A DNA stretch of 64,000 bases from an uncultured Eubacteriales bacterium (GCA_900316415.1 ONCV01000012.1:1-64000), one strand, 5' to 3'. Numbered from the stretch's first letter, positions 36,762-50,069 are shown. Translations and numbers: made by a program. The notes: a model not told the origin generated them from the sequence alone.

Positions 36762-37415
36762 TCAATCCTCTTCCAGGATTTCCTCCTCCATGATGTCCTC
36801 CTCCAGGTCTTCGAGAAGCATGTATCCGACCTCCTCGTCCCTGGCGCCGTCATAGACCATGGCCCAGTCGCGGTTTTTGGCGGTCACCGACAGCCGGACG
36901 CCTTCATCGTAGGACCGGAGGATGGCGGAAGTCAGATCCGCCTTCTTGTAGACAAAGGCCGTCAGGCCGTCCACGCCGGTCCGCACGGTGACGTCGTAGG
37001 TATCCGTCTTCTTCAGCCGAGAGTGATCCAGCTTTCGGTTGGCGGCCCGGATTTCCCGCTCCTTGGCCTTCTGCGCCTCCGCCTGGGCCCGCTGGGCCTG
37101 GACGGTCTCAAAGGGCTCCGGACGGGCGATGGTCAGATGCTTTTTGACCACATAGCCCACCGCGCTGTTGTACCGGATGCGCGCCCAGGTCCCGTCCCAG
37201 TTCAGCACATAGACCTTGGTTCCGTAGGGAATTTCCGCCAGGACGTTGTCCGCCGTGGTGCTTTTCGACGAACGGAAGCGGAGCGCCCGCCCGTTGGCCG
37301 TGGAAACATACATGCTGCCCTGCTGCATGGTATCGGCCAGGGCGGCCGCGCCCAGGAGCCAGACCATCACAGCGGCCAGCAAAAAAGCTGCAGAGCGTTT
37401 CAACATCGTCATCAT
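36762..37415 (-). CDS. secreted SH3-domain protein
   Basis: 217 residues. Signal peptide (about 1-28, ending ALA-DT). SH3b-like domain at about 35-95 (LRFRSSKSTTADNVLAEIPYGTKVYVLNWDGTWARIRYNSAVGYV), a charged helical linker (QAQRAQAEAQKAKEREIRAAN), a second weaker SH3-like region (VTVRTGVDGLTAFVYKKADLTSAILRSYDEG) and a strongly acidic tail. Probably binds cell wall; no catalytic domain. Confidence 0.75.
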   Translation of the reverse strand: MMTMLKRSAAFLLAAVMVWLLGAAALADTMQQGSMYVSTANGRALRFRSSKSTTADNVLAEIPYGTKVYVLNWDGTWARIRYNSAVGYVVKKHLTIARPEPFETVQAQRAQAEAQKAKEREIRAANRKLDHSRLKKTDTYDVTVRTGVDGLTAFVYKKADLTSAILRSYDEGVRLSVTAKNRDWAMVYDGARDEEVGYMLLEDLEEDIMEEEILEED

Positions 37416-37550
37416 CCCCCCGTCAGCGAGAAAATATCCACTTTCATTGCCCTGATTTTATCAGGGTGAACGCGGTTCGTCAATGAAAGATTTCAGGAAA
37501 GCGGCTCCCGGGACCGCCGGGGGCTGCCGGGGAAGGGCAGGGGTCGGAGA

Positions 37551-38294
37551 TTATCCGGCCTTCTGGTAATCTTCCTTGTGGAAGACATAGGGCTCGGGGC
37601 TGATCTCGTTTTCGCCGAATTCGAGCAGATCGCTGACGGTGACAAGCTCGTATCCCGCCTCCAGAAGCCGGGGAATCAGTTCCTGCAGGCAGACATAATC
37701 CTTATGCCGGGCGTGGAAAAGGAGAATGCTGCCGTTTTTGGTTTTGGAGAAGGCCTTGTTCACCTCGGTCTGGGAGACTTCCCAGAGCACGATGTGCTGA
37801 TATCCGTACCGCTGAACGGCGGTGCGGAAGGATCGGCCGTCGCCCGATTCGTCCTTGATGCTGCCGTAGGGCGGACGGAAGGAATTCACCTGATAGTGAT
37901 ACCCCAGGGCGGCGTCCAGCGCCTGCTGGAAGCGCGCCAGCGTGGAATAGATATTGTAGGGATCCTTGGCGCCCAGCGCCAGATGCCCGAAGCTGTGGGA
38001 ACCGATTTCGTTGCCGTAGTCGAGGATCTTCTGCCATTCGGGCCCGTCCTCCTCGAGCACCTTCATGCCGATGGGAAAAAAGGTGCCCACCACGCCCAGT
38101 TCATGAAACAGATCCCGGATCTTCCAGGTATATTCCAGATCCCAGGAATCATCCACGGTGATCGCCACCTTCTTTTCATCGCGGCGGCCGTAACGCAGAA
38201 TGAAGCTGGAAAGATCGGTCTCCTCCTCGGCGTGAACCGGCATGAGACCCATCAGCAGAATGATCGCCAGCAGCAGGGAAACAAGCTTTTTCAT
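37551..38294 (-). CDS. secreted polysaccharide deacetylase (NodB/CE4 family)
   Basis: 247 residues with a signal peptide (MKKLVSLLLAIILLMGLMPVHA). CE4 motifs: VAITVDDSWD (motif 1, Asp pair), GSHSFGH (motif 2, zinc His pair), RPPYGS (motif 3) and ILLFHA (motif 5). Family enzymes deacetylate peptidoglycan GlcNAc, chitin oligomers or xylan. The frame is open upstream to 38357, but ATG 38294 with GAGGAT starts the signal peptide. Confidence 0.88.
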   Translation of the reverse strand: MKKLVSLLLAIILLMGLMPVHAEEETDLSSFILRYGRRDEKKVAITVDDSWDLEYTWKIRDLFHELGVVGTFFPIGMKVLEEDGPEWQKILDYGNEIGSHSFGHLALGAKDPYNIYSTLARFQQALDAALGYHYQVNSFRPPYGSIKDESGDGRSFRTAVQRYGYQHIVLWEVSQTEVNKAFSKTKNGSILLFHARHKDYVCLQELIPRLLEAGYELVTVSDLLEFGENEISPEPYVFHKEDYQKAG

Positions 38295-38517
38295 CAGATC
38301 CTCATGGCTCCTTCCTGATTTCCGGGATATTATACGTTTTCCACGGCGGAAAGACAAGTTTTTTTCCGGAAACGGGACGGGGCGGTGGTTTTTTTCCGGC
38401 GAATATGATAAGATACCGGCGAAGCGGCCCGGGGACGGGGACGCGAAGCGGCGGAAAGCCGTCTCCCGCCCGGATCCGGAGAGAACAGGCCGCGGAGAGG
38501 AAAGGAACAGAGACGGT

Positions 38518-40239
38518 ATGATGGATATGATGACCCGGATCGCGACGCTGACCAGCGAAACCCTGAAAGCCCTGTGGCCCGAGGCGGAGGGCCTGCCCGG
38601 AGCGGAGGAGCTGCGGGGGCTGCTGGCGGTGCCGCCGGATCCCGCGATGGGGGATTACGCGTTCCCCTGCTTCCGCCTGGCGAAGAGCCTGCGCATGGCT
38701 CCGCCGAAGATCGCGGAGGCCCTGTGCGGCGGATGGAGCCACGCGGAGGTCGCGACGGCCCAGCCGGTGAACGGATATATGAATTTCTTCCTGAACCGGG
38801 AGAACTTTGCCCGGGAGATGATGACCGAACTGGCGGAGAAGGGGGACCGCTACGGCTCCTCGGAGATGGGGAAGGGAAAGACGATCTGCCTCGACTATTC
38901 CTCCATCAATATCGCGAAGCGCTTCCATATCGGCCATCTGTCCACGACCATGATCGGGCACAGCCTGCGCCGGATCTACGATTTCCTGGGATACCGGACC
39001 GTGGGCATCAACCATCTGGGCGACTGGGGAACCCAGTTCGGCAAGATGATTTACGCCTACCGAACCTGGGGCAGCCGGGAAGAGGTGGAGAAGGGCGGCG
39101 TCGACGAGCTGACGCGCCTGTACGTGAAATTCCACGAGGAAGCCGAGAAGAATCCGGCCCTGGAGGACGAGGGCCGCGCCTGGTTCAAACGGATCGAGGA
39201 GGGGGACCCGGAGGCGATGGAAATCTTCTCCTGGTTCAAGGAGATGACGCTGAAGGACGCCGCGCGGGTTTATGACCTGCTGGGAGTCACCTTCGACAGC
39301 TATGCCGGCGAAAGCTTCTATGTGGACAAAACCGGGGCCGTGGTGGACGAACTGCGGGAAAAGGGCCTGCTGACCCAGAGTGAGGGCGCCTGGGTGGTGG
39401 ACCTGAGCGAGGACAATATGCCCCCCTGCCTGATCCTGAAGAAGGACGGGACGACGATCTACGCGACCCGGGACCTCGCCGCGGCGAAATACCGCCAGGA
39501 TACCTATCATTTCGACAAGTGCCTGTACGTGGTCGCCTATCAGCAGGATCTGCATTTCCGCCAGGTGTTCCGGGTGCTGGAGAAGATGGGATATCCCTGG
39601 GCGAAGGACTGCGTGCACGTTTCCTTCGGCATGGTTTCCTTTGAGGGCGAAGCCCTTTCCACCCGGAGGGGCAATACCGTGCATCTGGATGACCTGCTGG
39701 CCCAGGCCCGGGAAAAGGCGCTGGAAATCATCAATGAGAAATCCCCCGATCTGCCGGACAAGGAAGACGTGGCCCGGCAGGTGGGCATCGGCGCGGTGAT
39801 CTACACCGATCTGAGCAATAACCGGATCAAGGATATCGACTTCCGGTGGGACCGGGCGCTGAACTTCGACGGGGAAAGCGGCCCCTACGTCCAGTATACC
39901 CACGCGCGGTGCTGCTCCGTCGGCCGGAAGGCGGCGGAGATGCAGCTGCCGGAGCCGGACTGGAGCGCGCTGACCGACGATGAGGCCCAGAGCCTGCTGC
40001 GGCTGATGGGACGCTTCCCGGACGTGGTGAAGGAAGCGGCGGAGAAATACGAGCCCAGCATGATCACCCGGGCGGTGACGGACATCGCCCAGGCTTTCAA
40101 CAAGTATTATTACGAGCACCGGATTCTGGACGGCGATCCCGCCCAGGCCGCGGCCCGGGTGGCCATGACCGCCGCGGCCGCCTCCGTGATCCGGACCGGC
40201 CTTTTCCTGATCGGAATTGAGGCGCCGGAGCGGATGTAA
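38518..40239 (+). CDS. argS: arginyl-tRNA synthetase
   Basis: 573 residues, class I. SSINIAKRFHIGHLSTTMIGHSLRR carries HIGH; the MVSFEGEALSTRRGNTVHLDDLL region replaces a canonical KMSK, as usual in ArgRS. The N-terminal additional domain and the C-terminal anticodon-binding DALR domain (VQYTHARCCSVGRK onward) are present. Start ATG 38518 has GAGAGGAAAGGAA upstream. Confidence 0.96.
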   Translation: MMDMMTRIATLTSETLKALWPEAEGLPGAEELRGLLAVPPDPAMGDYAFPCFRLAKSLRMAPPKIAEALCGGWSHAEVATAQPVNGYMNFFLNRENFAREMMTELAEKGDRYGSSEMGKGKTICLDYSSINIAKRFHIGHLSTTMIGHSLRRIYDFLGYRTVGINHLGDWGTQFGKMIYAYRTWGSREEVEKGGVDELTRLYVKFHEEAEKNPALEDEGRAWFKRIEEGDPEAMEIFSWFKEMTLKDAARVYDLLGVTFDSYAGESFYVDKTGAVVDELREKGLLTQSEGAWVVDLSEDNMPPCLILKKDGTTIYATRDLAAAKYRQDTYHFDKCLYVVAYQQDLHFRQVFRVLEKMGYPWAKDCVHVSFGMVSFEGEALSTRRGNTVHLDDLLAQAREKALEIINEKSPDLPDKEDVARQVGIGAVIYTDLSNNRIKDIDFRWDRALNFDGESGPYVQYTHARCCSVGRKAAEMQLPEPDWSALTDDEAQSLLRLMGRFPDVVKEAAEKYEPSMITRAVTDIAQAFNKYYYEHRILDGDPAQAAARVAMTAAAASVIRTGLFLIGIEAPERM

Positions 40240-40375
40240 GGGATGCCCCGGGGTCCCTGCGGAGATTCCTGTAAAAAAATTTTCGAAAAAAGAAGGATTC
40301 TTACATTTTTGTGACGAATTTATGAATGTTTAAATCTGTTCTCCTGATTTTCAGGGAGGAAGGTGTGAAACTGAC

Positions 40376-41515
40376 ATGAGTAAGCCCAAGAAGAGCAGGG
40401 CCGTCCCTGTGGTGATCGTTCTGGCCGTTCTGTGCCTGGCGCTGACCTTTGCGTGCTTCTACGCGGGGGGATGGATTTCCGCGCAGAAGGAGGAGGCGCT
40501 GGCGAAGGCGCAGACCGAGGCGGAGAACTACAACGCCTCCGAGCGGCAGAAATACGCGGCCGCCATGGCGGAGACCGAGCGGCAGACCTCCAGCGGAGCG
40601 AATCTGGCCTGGCCCGCCCAGAAGACCGAGGGGTGGGATCTGCTGGATCTGACCAATTATCCGCTGGAAAGCCCCACCCAGGTGACCATGACCCGGCGGG
40701 AAATCATGAACAACGGGCTTCTGCTGGTCAATCCCTGGCATTCCCGGCCGGAGGACTTTGATGACAGTACCCTGGTCGGCCTGGGAAATTATTTCAACTG
40801 GGCGATTCAGGTGGCGGACGCCAGCATCAGCCTCTTCCCGGTAGCGGCGGACGCCCTGAAGGAGGCGATCGACGCGGCGGCGGCGGAGGATCTGGCTCAC
40901 TATTATGTGCCGGAGGCCTACCGCAGCTGGGACACGCAGAACCAGTACTTCCAGTCCAAGGTGGAAAAGCTGGCGGAAAAGAATCCCAACATGACGGGGG
41001 ATGCCCTGATCGAGGCCGCCAAGAAGGAAGTGAACTTCCCCGGCACCAGTGAATACAACACGGGGCTGGCGTTCCGGATGCGGCTGTACGACAGGAACGA
41101 CAAGGAAGTCAGCAGCACCAAGTATTCCACCTCCAACCAGGGCGTCTGGATGAACACGCACTGCTGGGAGTACGGATTCGTGTTCCGCTTCCCGCTGAAC
41201 GCCTGGCCGCTGAGCACCTCCACGGACAAGAGTTTCGTCACCGGCATCAGCAGCGAGCAGAACATCTACCGCTATGTCGGCAAGGGAAGCGCCGCGGTGA
41301 TGCACGCGATGGACTTCTGCCTGGAGGAATACATCCAGTATCTGGAGGAGCATCCCCATGTGGCGCTGTTCGAGGACGGGCAGCTGAAGTACGAGATTTA
41401 CCGCCAGTACGTGGGAGACGCGTCGGCCTTTGAGATTCAGATCACCAGCCGGGCGAAGAACTATGTTTCCTCCCTGGACAACATGGGCGGCGTGATTACG
41501 GTGTTTGAATACTGA
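40376..41515 (+). CDS. membrane-anchored VanY/M15B-like protein lacking the zinc ligands
   Basis: 379 residues: one N-terminal helix (10-33), a coiled-coil-like stretch (36-70), then a VanY-type D-alanyl-D-alanine carboxypeptidase domain. PGTSEYNTGLAFRMRLYD aligns with the family motif SEHxTGLAxD, with Y227 in place of His and R234 in place of Asp. SSEQNIYRYVG aligns with ExxH-x-RYVG, keeping E294 but with I297 in place of the third zinc ligand. HCWEYGFVFRFP is otherwise typical. It should be catalytically dead and may bind peptidoglycan or regulate. ATG has GGGAGG upstream; a strong terminator follows. Confidence 0.78.
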   Translation: MSKPKKSRAVPVVIVLAVLCLALTFACFYAGGWISAQKEEALAKAQTEAENYNASERQKYAAAMAETERQTSSGANLAWPAQKTEGWDLLDLTNYPLESPTQVTMTRREIMNNGLLLVNPWHSRPEDFDDSTLVGLGNYFNWAIQVADASISLFPVAADALKEAIDAAAAEDLAHYYVPEAYRSWDTQNQYFQSKVEKLAEKNPNMTGDALIEAAKKEVNFPGTSEYNTGLAFRMRLYDRNDKEVSSTKYSTSNQGVWMNTHCWEYGFVFRFPLNAWPLSTSTDKSFVTGISSEQNIYRYVGKGSAAVMHAMDFCLEEYIQYLEEHPHVALFEDGQLKYEIYRQYVGDASAFEIQITSRAKNYVSSLDNMGGVITVFEY

Positions 41516-41527
41516 TAACAGGGCTTC

Positions 41528-41556
41528 GGGGCAGCCGTAAGGCTGCCCTTTTTTTT
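41528..41556 (+). terminator. intrinsic terminator after the VanY-like gene
   Basis: GGGCAGCC-GTAA-GGCTGCCC followed by eight T. Confidence 0.95.
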
Positions 41557-41566
41557 CTGCCCTTCA

Positions 41567-41595
41567 TTGACAGCGGGAGGTTAAACACTTATAAT
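41567..41595 (+). promoter_or_regulatory. consensus promoter for PFOR
   Basis: TTGACA, 17-bp spacer, TATAAT: both hexamers perfect, fitting strong constitutive expression. Confidence 0.93.
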
Positions 41596-41696
41596 ACGTA
41601 CGTCTGGGGACAACCGTGTTTTGCGTGCCCGCGGGGGCGCCGGCGCGGTCTTCCGTTTCAGTTTCCCATTATTCTTTTTCCAAGGAGGGTATTCCC

Positions 41697-45227
<3,531 letters not shown>

Positions 45228-45250
45228 TCCCTTCGAAACCATACCATCAC

Positions 45251-45280
45251 GGCGCAGCCCGAAAGGGCTGCGCCATTTTC
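45251..45280 (+). terminator. intrinsic terminator after PFOR
   Basis: GGCGCAGCCC-GAAA-GGGCTGCGCC then ATTTTC. Confidence 0.9.
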
Positions 45281-45287
45281 GAAACAT

Positions 45288-45328
45288 GCCGGAGCGGCCG
45301 CGCGGAATCAGCGCGGCCGCCCCTCCGG
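45288..45328 (+). promoter_or_regulatory. large GC-rich hairpin before the GH29 gene
   Basis: GCGGCCGCGC (45294-45303) pairs with GCGCGGCCGC (45311-45320); GCCGGA/TCCGGC extends the stem. No T-run, and it ends just before the AAAGGAG site of the fucosidase gene. It could be a second terminator remnant or control translation. Confidence 0.5.
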
Positions 45329-45350
45329 CCCGAAAGGAGAACCGAACGCG

Positions 45351-46805
45351 ATGAAGCAATTTGAGCCGACCTTCGAATCCCTCCGCACCTACACCGCGCC
45401 GGACTGGTTCCGGGACGCGAAATTCGGCATCTGGAGCCACTGGGGCCCCCAGAGCGTGCCCATGTTCGGCGACTGGTATGCCCGGAACATGTATATTGAA
45501 GGAACCCCTCAGTACGAATACCATCTGCGGCATTACGGGCATCCCTCCAAATTTGGCTACAAGGATATCTGCGCGCTGTGGAAGGCAGAGAAATTTGACC
45601 CGGAAGCCCTGGCAGAACGGTACTACCGGGCGGGCGCCCGCTATCTGATGACCCAGGCCACCCATCACGATCATTTCTTCAATTACGGCTCCCGGATCAA
45701 CCGGATGAACAGCGTGAACGTGGGACCGAAGAAGGACATCCTGGCCCTGTGGAAGGCGGCGGCGGACCGGCTGGGCATGCCCTTCGGCATGAGTGAGCAT
45801 CTGGGCGCCTCCTTCTCCTGGTGGCGCGTCAACAAGGGCTGCGATCACTCCGGCCCCTATGCCGGCGTGCCCTATGACGGAAACGATCCCGCCTGGCAGG
45901 ACTTCTACCACGCGAACCAGGAGCATGGAACGGAGAACCCGGGGGACTGCTCGCCCTGGTATACGCCGAATCCCGCCTTCCGGGATTACTGGCTCCGCTG
46001 CGTCAGCGAAATGATTGACCGGTTCCAGCCGGATCTCCTGTACACGGACGGCGTTCTGCCCTTTGGGGAACACTGGATGGGGACCCAGGGGACGCCGGAT
46101 CCCGCGGCCTACCGGCACGGGCTGGAAGCGGTGGCCCGGCTGTACAACACCTCCGTGGAGAAGCACGGGAGCAATCAGGCGGTCTATCTGCAGAAGGACC
46201 GGCGCCCGGAAATTTATCAGGTGGGCGTGCTGGACATCGAAAAGAGCCAGCTTCCCGGCATCATGCCGGAGCCCTGGCATACGGACACCTGCATCGGCAA
46301 CTGGTTCTACGATGTCCGCAACCCCTACAAGCAGCCGGAGCAGATCATCGAGATGCTGGTGGATATCATCTCCAAGAACGGCGTCATGCTGCTGAACATT
46401 CTGCAGCGGCCGGACGGCACCATTGACGAGGAAGCGGAGTTTATTCTGGACCGGATCGGCGAATGGTTCCGCATCAATGGGGAAGCGGTCTACGGCACCC
46501 GGCCGTGGCGCGTTTTCAGCGAAGGGGAAACCCGGGTGAAGATCGACGGCTTCACGGAAGAAAAGACCGAATGGGGCCGGGGAGATTACCGCTTCGTGCA
46601 GAAGGGACACTTCGTCTATGCCTTCCTGATGGGGGCGAAGGGCGGAGAGACCGCGGTCATTCGCAGCTTCGGCGATCAGGACGTCCATTCCGTGGAACTG
46701 CTGGGCGCCGGCCCCCTGGAATTCCGCCGGGAGATGGGCCTTCTGCTGGTCCGCCTGCCGGAACGCCTGCCCTCCCGGTGCGCGAATACGCTGAAGATCG
46801 GATAA
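45351..46805 (+). CDS. alpha-L-fucosidase (GH29 family)
   Basis: 484 residues without a signal peptide, so probably cytoplasmic. WFRDAKFGIWSHWGPQSVPMFGDWYARNMY is the GH29 N-terminal signature, YLMTQATHHDHFFNYGS follows, and DLLYTDGVLPF supplies the nucleophile Asp. C-terminal beta domain ends near 484. It would remove terminal alpha-L-fucose from oligosaccharides of mucin or plant origin. AAAGGAG site; no transporter fused. Confidence 0.9.
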   Translation: MKQFEPTFESLRTYTAPDWFRDAKFGIWSHWGPQSVPMFGDWYARNMYIEGTPQYEYHLRHYGHPSKFGYKDICALWKAEKFDPEALAERYYRAGARYLMTQATHHDHFFNYGSRINRMNSVNVGPKKDILALWKAAADRLGMPFGMSEHLGASFSWWRVNKGCDHSGPYAGVPYDGNDPAWQDFYHANQEHGTENPGDCSPWYTPNPAFRDYWLRCVSEMIDRFQPDLLYTDGVLPFGEHWMGTQGTPDPAAYRHGLEAVARLYNTSVEKHGSNQAVYLQKDRRPEIYQVGVLDIEKSQLPGIMPEPWHTDTCIGNWFYDVRNPYKQPEQIIEMLVDIISKNGVMLLNILQRPDGTIDEEAEFILDRIGEWFRINGEAVYGTRPWRVFSEGETRVKIDGFTEEKTEWGRGDYRFVQKGHFVYAFLMGAKGGETAVIRSFGDQDVHSVELLGAGPLEFRREMGLLLVRLPERLPSRCANTLKIG

Positions 46806-46906
46806 GGCCTGTCCGGACCCCGGAACGCCGACGCGGGCGGGGCCGGAGGCGCTCCGCCGCCGGATCCGGAAACGCATTCCGGGAACCGGAATACGGCATG
46901 AACCGC

Positions 46907-46935
46907 TTGACTTTCGGGGAATGAATCCGTATACT
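46907..46935 (+). promoter_or_regulatory. promoter for the ABC importer operon
   Basis: TTGACT, 17-bp spacer, TATACT. Confidence 0.8.
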
Positions 46936-46988
46936 GAAAACAGCAAAAAGGGCGGGGAGAACCGTCCCGAAAAAAAGGAGAGTTGAAT

Positions 46989-48176
46989 ATGAAACACATG
47001 CTGTCCGTTGCCCTGTCACTGCTGTTGGTGATGGCGATGGCTGTTTCCGCGTCCGCCGGGAGCGTACAGGACGCGCTGGAAGCCGCCTCCGCCATGACGA
47101 ATGAGGAACTGTATGAGAAGGCGAAGGAGGAAATGGCCTCCGGCGCCGTGCTGAACTTCTATTCCACCACCTCCTTTGCGGAGAAGGCCGCGGCCAACTT
47201 CATGGCGGCTTATCCGGAGCTGGACGGCAAGGTGGTCTACGCGGAAATCGACGACGGCGAAACCTACACCAAGCTGACCAATCAGATCGGTTCCGGCGTG
47301 AAGGATTCCCCGGACATGGCCCTGGTGCAGAACGGCCCGGACCTGAAGGTGAACCTGCTGGACGATGAGCTGAGCTTCAACTATTTCCCCGCCGCCCTGA
47401 AGGACGTCGTGCCGGAAGCGTATCAGAATCCGACCGTGGTCACCTTCATCAACTCCCTGATGATCTACAACAACAAGGAAGGCGCCGTGGACGTGAAGAA
47501 CGTCTGGCAGCTGGTGGAGCCCGAATGGCAGGGGAAGGTCTTCTTCAAGGATCCCACGAACGAAACCGTGAACCTGAACTTCCTGATCATGCTGACCAGC
47601 CCGGAATGGACGGAGAAGATGACGAAGGCCTATGAGGCCTATTACGGCCGGGCCTGGGAATCCGCGGAGTTCGCCTCCGCCTCCTATCAGTGGATCGACG
47701 GCTTCCTGAAGAACGTAAACTACACCTTCACCTCCGCCTCCAAGATCGCCACCGGCATCGCCTCCGGCGCAGCCGGCAACATGGGCATCTTCGTCTTCTC
47801 CAAGCTGCGCAAGGTGGCGGACGAGGACCGGCCGAACCTGAGCATCCTGCAGTTTGAAAACGATGTGGACTGCTTCTCCGGCTTCATGTACAACGTGTAT
47901 GCCACGGTCTGCTCGGACACGGACTGCCCCTATACCTGCGCGCTGTTCATCAACTGGCTGCTGAGCGCGGAGGGCTTTGCCGGGGAGAAGAGCTGGAATT
48001 CCAGCCAGGGCTATTACAGCCCCAACACCACCATTGAGAAGCCCGCGGATCTGGAGGATCAGTCCTATCCCTACTGGAGCGACAAGCTGGTCTTCGAGGA
48101 CCTGAACTACATTGACGGCCTGGGCGAAACCTATAACGAGATTTACCGGTTCATCAATGTCCGCGTCAGCAAGTAA
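46989..48176 (+). CDS. ABC transporter substrate-binding protein (AfuA/FbpA-like)
   Basis: About 395 residues. Signal peptide MKHMLSVALSLLLVMAMAVSASAG. VLNFYSTTSFAEKAAANFMAAYPEL, VYAEIDDGETYTKLTNQIGSGVKDSPDMALVQNG and WQGKVFFKDPTNETVNLNF match the class that feeds FbpB-type permeases (iron, phosphonate or thiamine-like substrates). A hairpin terminator separates it from the permease gene, which would make binding protein more abundant than the membrane parts. ATG 46989 preferred over TTG 46983 for spacing from AAGGAG. Confidence 0.85.
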   Translation: MKHMLSVALSLLLVMAMAVSASAGSVQDALEAASAMTNEELYEKAKEEMASGAVLNFYSTTSFAEKAAANFMAAYPELDGKVVYAEIDDGETYTKLTNQIGSGVKDSPDMALVQNGPDLKVNLLDDELSFNYFPAALKDVVPEAYQNPTVVTFINSLMIYNNKEGAVDVKNVWQLVEPEWQGKVFFKDPTNETVNLNFLIMLTSPEWTEKMTKAYEAYYGRAWESAEFASASYQWIDGFLKNVNYTFTSASKIATGIASGAAGNMGIFVFSKLRKVADEDRPNLSILQFENDVDCFSGFMYNVYATVCSDTDCPYTCALFINWLLSAEGFAGEKSWNSSQGYYSPNTTIEKPADLEDQSYPYWSDKLVFEDLNYIDGLGETYNEIYRFINVRVSK

Positions 48177-48186
48177 GCTGCCGGCC

Positions 48187-48217
48187 GGGGCAGAGGGCCT
48201 TCCTCTGCCCCTTTTTT
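48187..48217 (+). terminator. hairpin between binding protein and permease genes
   Basis: GGGGCAGAGG/CCTCTGCCCC with five-base loop and six T. Likely a leaky terminator setting gene ratios in the operon. Confidence 0.88.
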
Positions 48218-48245
48218 ATGAGCGAGGAGAAAAGAGGCGATTGCG

Positions 48246-50069
48246 GTGTCCACCCTTCAGCCCAGCCTGCAAAGAGAGCCCCTGCGGTACCGCGTCCGGG
48301 CTTTCCTTGCCAAGCCGGCGAATCTGATCCTGCTGTTCTTCCTGACCGCGCTGATCGTGCTGTCCCTGATGCCCATGGTGACCATGCTGACCAATATGTT
48401 CACTGTCCACGCGGGCACCGAGAAGAAGATGCTCCGCCTGAAGGTCGGCAGTTGGACCATGAGCCATTTCCAGATGCTGTTTGCGGATCCGGAATGGAGC
48501 CGCGCGAATTTCTGGACGCCGCTGCTGAACTCCCTGATCGTGGCGGCGGGATCCGGGCTGCTGGGCATCCTGATCGGCGGAACCGTGGCCTGGTTCATCA
48601 CCCGTTCTGATCTGAAATGCAAGAAGTTCATTTCCGCGGTCTTCGTGTTTCCGTACATGATGCCGGCCTGGACGCTGGCCCTGTTCTGGATCAATATGTT
48701 CCAGAACAGCCGGGTCGGGGGCGGCGTGGTCGGGCTCGTGGAATCCCTTTTCGGCGTCTGCATGCCGGAATGGTTCGTGTTCGGCCTGTTCCCCATGATT
48801 GTGGTCATCGGCCTGCATTATTCGCCCTTCGCCTATCTGCTGATCGGCGGCATCCTGAAGAATATGGACGCGACGCTGGAGGAGAGCGCCACGATCCTGA
48901 AGGCCCGGAGAATGACCATCATTCGCCGGATCACGGTGCCCATTGTGATGCCCGCGATTCTGTCCACCTTCCTGCTGATCTTTTCCTCCGGCTTTGCCAG
49001 CTACACGGTGCCCGTGTTCCTGGGCTCCGCGACCCGGACCTTCACCCTTTCCACGAAGATGCGGGCGCTGATTCAGGCGGGATATGAGGGCCAGGGCTAT
49101 ATCATGGCCTTCCTCTCCATCCTGCTGGGAACCCTGATCCTGGGCATCAACCAGCATTTCACCGGAAAGCGGAAATCCTTCACCACGGTGACGGGAAAGA
49201 GCGGCCAGGTTTCGCTGGTGAAGCTGAAGAAGGCCAACGGCTTCATTTCCGCGCTGCTGATCGTGCTCACCCTGTTCTTTGCCATCATGCCGCTGGTGTC
49301 CTTTGCCCTGGAGAGCGTCATCATCCAGCCCGGAAACTATTCGCTGAGCAACATGACCCTGAATTTCTGGATCGGCACGGAGGACTCCGCCTTTGAGACC
49401 GGAATGCCGGCCGGAATCCTGGTGAACGGAACCATGTGGTGGGGGCTGATCCGCCAGGTGGGGCTGGCGGTCGCGGTCGCCCTGGTGGTCGGCACCTGCG
49501 GCATGCTGATCGGATATGCCTGCGTTCGCCGGCGGGGAACCTGGCTGTCCCGGGCGGTCGAGAATCTGGCCTTCTTCCCGTATCTGATGCCCGCCATGGC
49601 CTTCGGAACGATCTATCTGGCGGTGGCCACGAGCGCTTCCTTCAAGTGGCTGTATGGCTCCTTCTTCCTGCTGGGGCTGGTCGCCGCGGTCAAATTCCTG
49701 CCCTTCGCCTCCCGCTCCGGCGTCAATTCCATGATGCAGATCGCGCCGGAGATTGAGGAAGCCGCCACGATTTTCGGCGTTCCGTGGGTTACCCGCATGC
49801 GCAGGATCCTCTTCCCGATTCAGAAGAGCGCCATCATTTCGGGATACCTGCTTCCGGTGATCAACGTCATGCGCGAGGTGGCCCTCTTCACGCTGCTGGT
49901 GCCCTATCCCCGGTATCTTCTGACCACCATGCTGTTCTCCTTCAATGAGACGGGATATGCCCAGTACGGCAGCGCGGTGACGCTGCTGATCATCGTGATT
50001 ATCATTTCCATCAACTCACTGGTCAATAAGCTGACGGGCGCGTCATTCGACAAGGGAATCGGAGGATAA
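48246..50069 (+). CDS. ABC transporter permease, two fused modules
   Basis: 607 residues with about twelve membrane helices. Two EAA loops mark the duplicated permease modules: one around EESATILKARRMTIIRRITVPIVMPAI and one around EIEEAATIFGVPWVTRMRRILFPIQKSAI. FbpB-type iron permeases have this fused form. GTG start 48246. With the binding protein and ATPase it makes a complete importer. Confidence 0.9.
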   Translation: MSTLQPSLQREPLRYRVRAFLAKPANLILLFFLTALIVLSLMPMVTMLTNMFTVHAGTEKKMLRLKVGSWTMSHFQMLFADPEWSRANFWTPLLNSLIVAAGSGLLGILIGGTVAWFITRSDLKCKKFISAVFVFPYMMPAWTLALFWINMFQNSRVGGGVVGLVESLFGVCMPEWFVFGLFPMIVVIGLHYSPFAYLLIGGILKNMDATLEESATILKARRMTIIRRITVPIVMPAILSTFLLIFSSGFASYTVPVFLGSATRTFTLSTKMRALIQAGYEGQGYIMAFLSILLGTLILGINQHFTGKRKSFTTVTGKSGQVSLVKLKKANGFISALLIVLTLFFAIMPLVSFALESVIIQPGNYSLSNMTLNFWIGTEDSAFETGMPAGILVNGTMWWGLIRQVGLAVAVALVVGTCGMLIGYACVRRRGTWLSRAVENLAFFPYLMPAMAFGTIYLAVATSASFKWLYGSFFLLGLVAAVKFLPFASRSGVNSMMQIAPEIEEAATIFGVPWVTRMRRILFPIQKSAIISGYLLPVINVMREVALFTLLVPYPRYLLTTMLFSFNETGYAQYGSAVTLLIIVIIISINSLVNKLTGASFDKGIGG

